This document shows, piece by piece, positions 5,962 to 7,307 of a DNA stretch of 7,307 bases (position 1 is its first letter; each line of letters opens with the position of its first letter). The stretch is taken from the NCBI GenBank assembly GCA_036821645.1, contig DAISJD010000143.1, positions 1 to 7,307 of the forward strand. Direction: 5' to 3'. Both the position numbers and the translations under genes were made by a program. The DNA is from DAISJD01 sp036821645. Its GTDB lineage: Bacteria; Pseudomonadota; Alphaproteobacteria; ATCC43930; CGMCC-115725. The notes under the pieces are model-generated. The model was given only the letters and a program-made list of their open reading frames with translations, ran no database searches and had not been told where the DNA came from.

Positions 5962-7307
5962 TTATACAAGATCGGCGGCGAGGGACCCAATCTCTTCTGA
6001 CAGATCAGCCACCGCGATGCTGCGGCGCGTGACGGTGCCGAAGGGTTTTTCCGGTCCCGGACGATAGAGATCGTAGGTTTGATCCGGGCGGGCGATCAGG
6101 GTCGCATCGGCCATGGCCCGGTGCGCGCAGCCCTTGGTACAGCCCGACAGGTGAATGCGTCGGCCCGCCAATCGGGGCGGCAAAGAGGGGGCGAGGCGGG
6201 CCGCATCGGCCTTGCAATCGCGATGGCTAGACCCGCAGCCGGGCAATCCGGCGCAGGTGATGAGGGCGGCCCGTGGGTCATCCGGGTCCGTGATGAAATC
6301 GAGGGTCGAAAGATCGCGCAGCAAAGGGCCGACTTCCGGGGCCGTGCGGTCGGGGATGACGAAACCCTGCCAGGGGGTCAGCCGGATTTCGCCATCGCCA
6401 CCCTCTCGGTGGAGCCGGTCGGCAAGTGCCGTCCAGCGTTCCGGGGTGAGCCTGCCCAGAAACGGCATGGCCCCGATGGCGGTCCGGCCGGCCTCACGTT
6501 GTGGATGGGGGCCGAGCGGGCGAAAACTCGGTGGCGCTTGCGGGGCAAGATCGCCTGCACCGATCCCGGTTACCGAAAGGCCGGTCGTCCGTTCGATCCG
6601 ATCCAAAAAGGCGGGCACGGAGAGGGTCGCCAGAATGTCCTTCAACCGGTGGGGCATGCCGCCATTGCCCGCGTGCCTCACCACCTGAGCGAGGACGCCC
6701 GTAACGAAGGGGAGAGCCTGATCCGGGGCGAGGCCGTAAACGGGGGTCCGATCCGGGATGGGATCGCCGGGGGCCCCGGCAAACCCGATCCGGTAAAACG
6801 GCGCGCCCTCCTTCGTGCGGCATGCGGCAAGCCACAGATCATGGGCATGGTCCATGACCCCGATCGATCCGCCGCCATCGATCGAGATGGAAAATTTCGC
6901 CGAAAGGGCAGGCGCGTCGCGCCATGTTCTGAGATGCTCCAGGATGGCGCGGGCGAGCGGTGTCGGATCAATGCATTCATGGGGGTCGATCCCGGCCATG
7001 GGACTGATCAGGACATTGCGGATATCGTCGCGCGATGGGTCGCGGGGGGCTAAACCCGCCTCGGCCAGGATGGCGATGGTCGCCGCCTCGGCACCGGGTT
7101 CGATGCCCCGGATTTGCAGGTTGGCCCGGTTGGTAAGTTCGATGATCCCATTGCCGTGTCGGTGGGCGGCCTGTGCCACCGCGCGCATCTGAGCTGGATC
7201 GATCCGTCCGAGATCGAGCCTGATCCGGCAGATGCCGCCATCCTGGGCCGGGACGATGCGAAACAGGCTGGGGCAGAAGGCGCGGCGATCGGGGGGGTGT
7301 GACGGGG
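5962..7307 (-). CDS. cobG: Precorrin-3B synthase (5' end outside window)
   Basis: O2-dependent monooxygenase that hydroxylates precorrin-3A at C20 with gamma-lactone formation, giving precorrin-3B; this is the step that defines the aerobic route. It belongs to the nitrite/sulfite reductase fold with a siroheme-like tetrapyrrole site and a 4Fe-4S cluster. The frame is open to the window edge, and 447 residues are visible. The N-terminal FCPSLFRIVPAQDGGICRIRL starts about ten residues in, so only a few residues are missing. ELTNRANLQIRG (visible 56-67) is the first half-domain motif. The cluster ligands are clear: Cys351 and Cys357 (CAGLPGC), then Cys389 and Cys393 (SGCTKGCAH), a C-x5-C...C-x3-C pattern. 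There is no ATG upstream of the methionine at 7188, which lies inside the conserved domain and is not the start. It is the most upstream operon gene seen; promoter and any B12 riboswitch are outside. Confidence 0.96.
   Translation of the reverse strand, partial: PSHPPDRRAFCPSLFRIVPAQDGGICRIRLDLGRIDPAQMRAVAQAAHRHGNGIIELTNRANLQIRGIEPGAEAATIAILAEAGLAPRDPSRDDIRNVLISPMAGIDPHECIDPTPLARAILEHLRTWRDAPALSAKFSISIDGGGSIGVMDHAHDLWLAACRTKEGAPFYRIGFAGAPGDPIPDRTPVYGLAPDQALPFVTGVLAQVVRHAGNGGMPHRLKDILATLSVPAFLDRIERTTGLSVTGIGAGDLAPQAPPSFRPLGPHPQREAGRTAIGAMPFLGRLTPERWTALADRLHREGGDGEIRLTPWQGFVIPDRTAPEVGPLLRDLSTLDFITDPDDPRAALITCAGLPGCGSSHRDCKADAARLAPSLPPRLAGRRIHLSGCTKGCAHRAMADATLIARPDQTYDLYRPGPEKPFGTVTRRSIAVADLSEEIGSLAADLV

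Noticed and set aside
6079..7053. 324-codon open frame on the plus strand, antisense to cobG
   Set aside because: It lies wholly inside cobG, whose motifs are clear. Its product is Gly/Arg/Asp-rich with no recognisable domain, as expected of antisense frames in GC-rich coding DNA.
7186..7188. ATG at 7188 as the cobG start
   Set aside because: Clear CobG sequence (FCPSLFRIVPAQDGGICRIRL) lies upstream in frame, so the start is beyond the right edge.

Overview
The window is GC-rich (roughly 60-65% G+C by eye), tightly packed DNA dominated by genes for aerobic, CobG-type cobalamin (vitamin B12) corrin-ring synthesis. The protein sequences, the CbiG-CobJ fusion and the composition suggest an alphaproteobacterium, perhaps of the Rhodospirillales. 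This is an inference from sequence character; no 16S or other marker is present.

Layout. At the left edge on the minus strand there may be the first codons of an unidentified gene (1-30). Upstream of it on the same strand lies a small secreted protein that resembles DUF4919 (68-745). A divergent intergenic region (746-882) carries a 15-bp tandem repeat and a candidate minus-strand promoter. cobK (precorrin-6A reductase) follows on the plus strand (883-1653) and probably uses a non-ATG start. A 52-bp convergent gap (1654-1705) holds small hairpins and half of a 19-bp direct repeat. From 1706 to the right edge everything is one minus-strand operon, in transcription order: cobG (5' end cut off by the window edge), cobH, cobI, a cbiG-cobJ fusion, and a PLP-dependent threonine-aldolase-like gene. 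The last four genes are joined by ATGA overlaps or a 1-bp gap, so they look translationally coupled.

How the genes work together. CobI methylates precorrin-2 at C20. CobG hydroxylates the product at C20 with O2 to give precorrin-3B. The CobJ half of the fusion methylates C17 and contracts the ring to precorrin-4. CobK reduces precorrin-6A. CobH shifts the C11 methyl group to C12 to give hydrogenobyrinate. CobM, CobF, CobL and the late genes are not in the window and must lie elsewhere.

The least routine points are these: the aldolase-like PLP gene coupled to the end of the operon, with departures from classical threonine aldolase motifs; the CbiG half of the fusion, which appears to have lost several family motifs; the start of cobK; the repeats at both ends of the cobK locus; and a roughly four-fold excess of GATC. 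I found no clear previously undescribed system. No RNA genes, riboswitch, CRISPR array, insertion sequence or attachment site could be supported.
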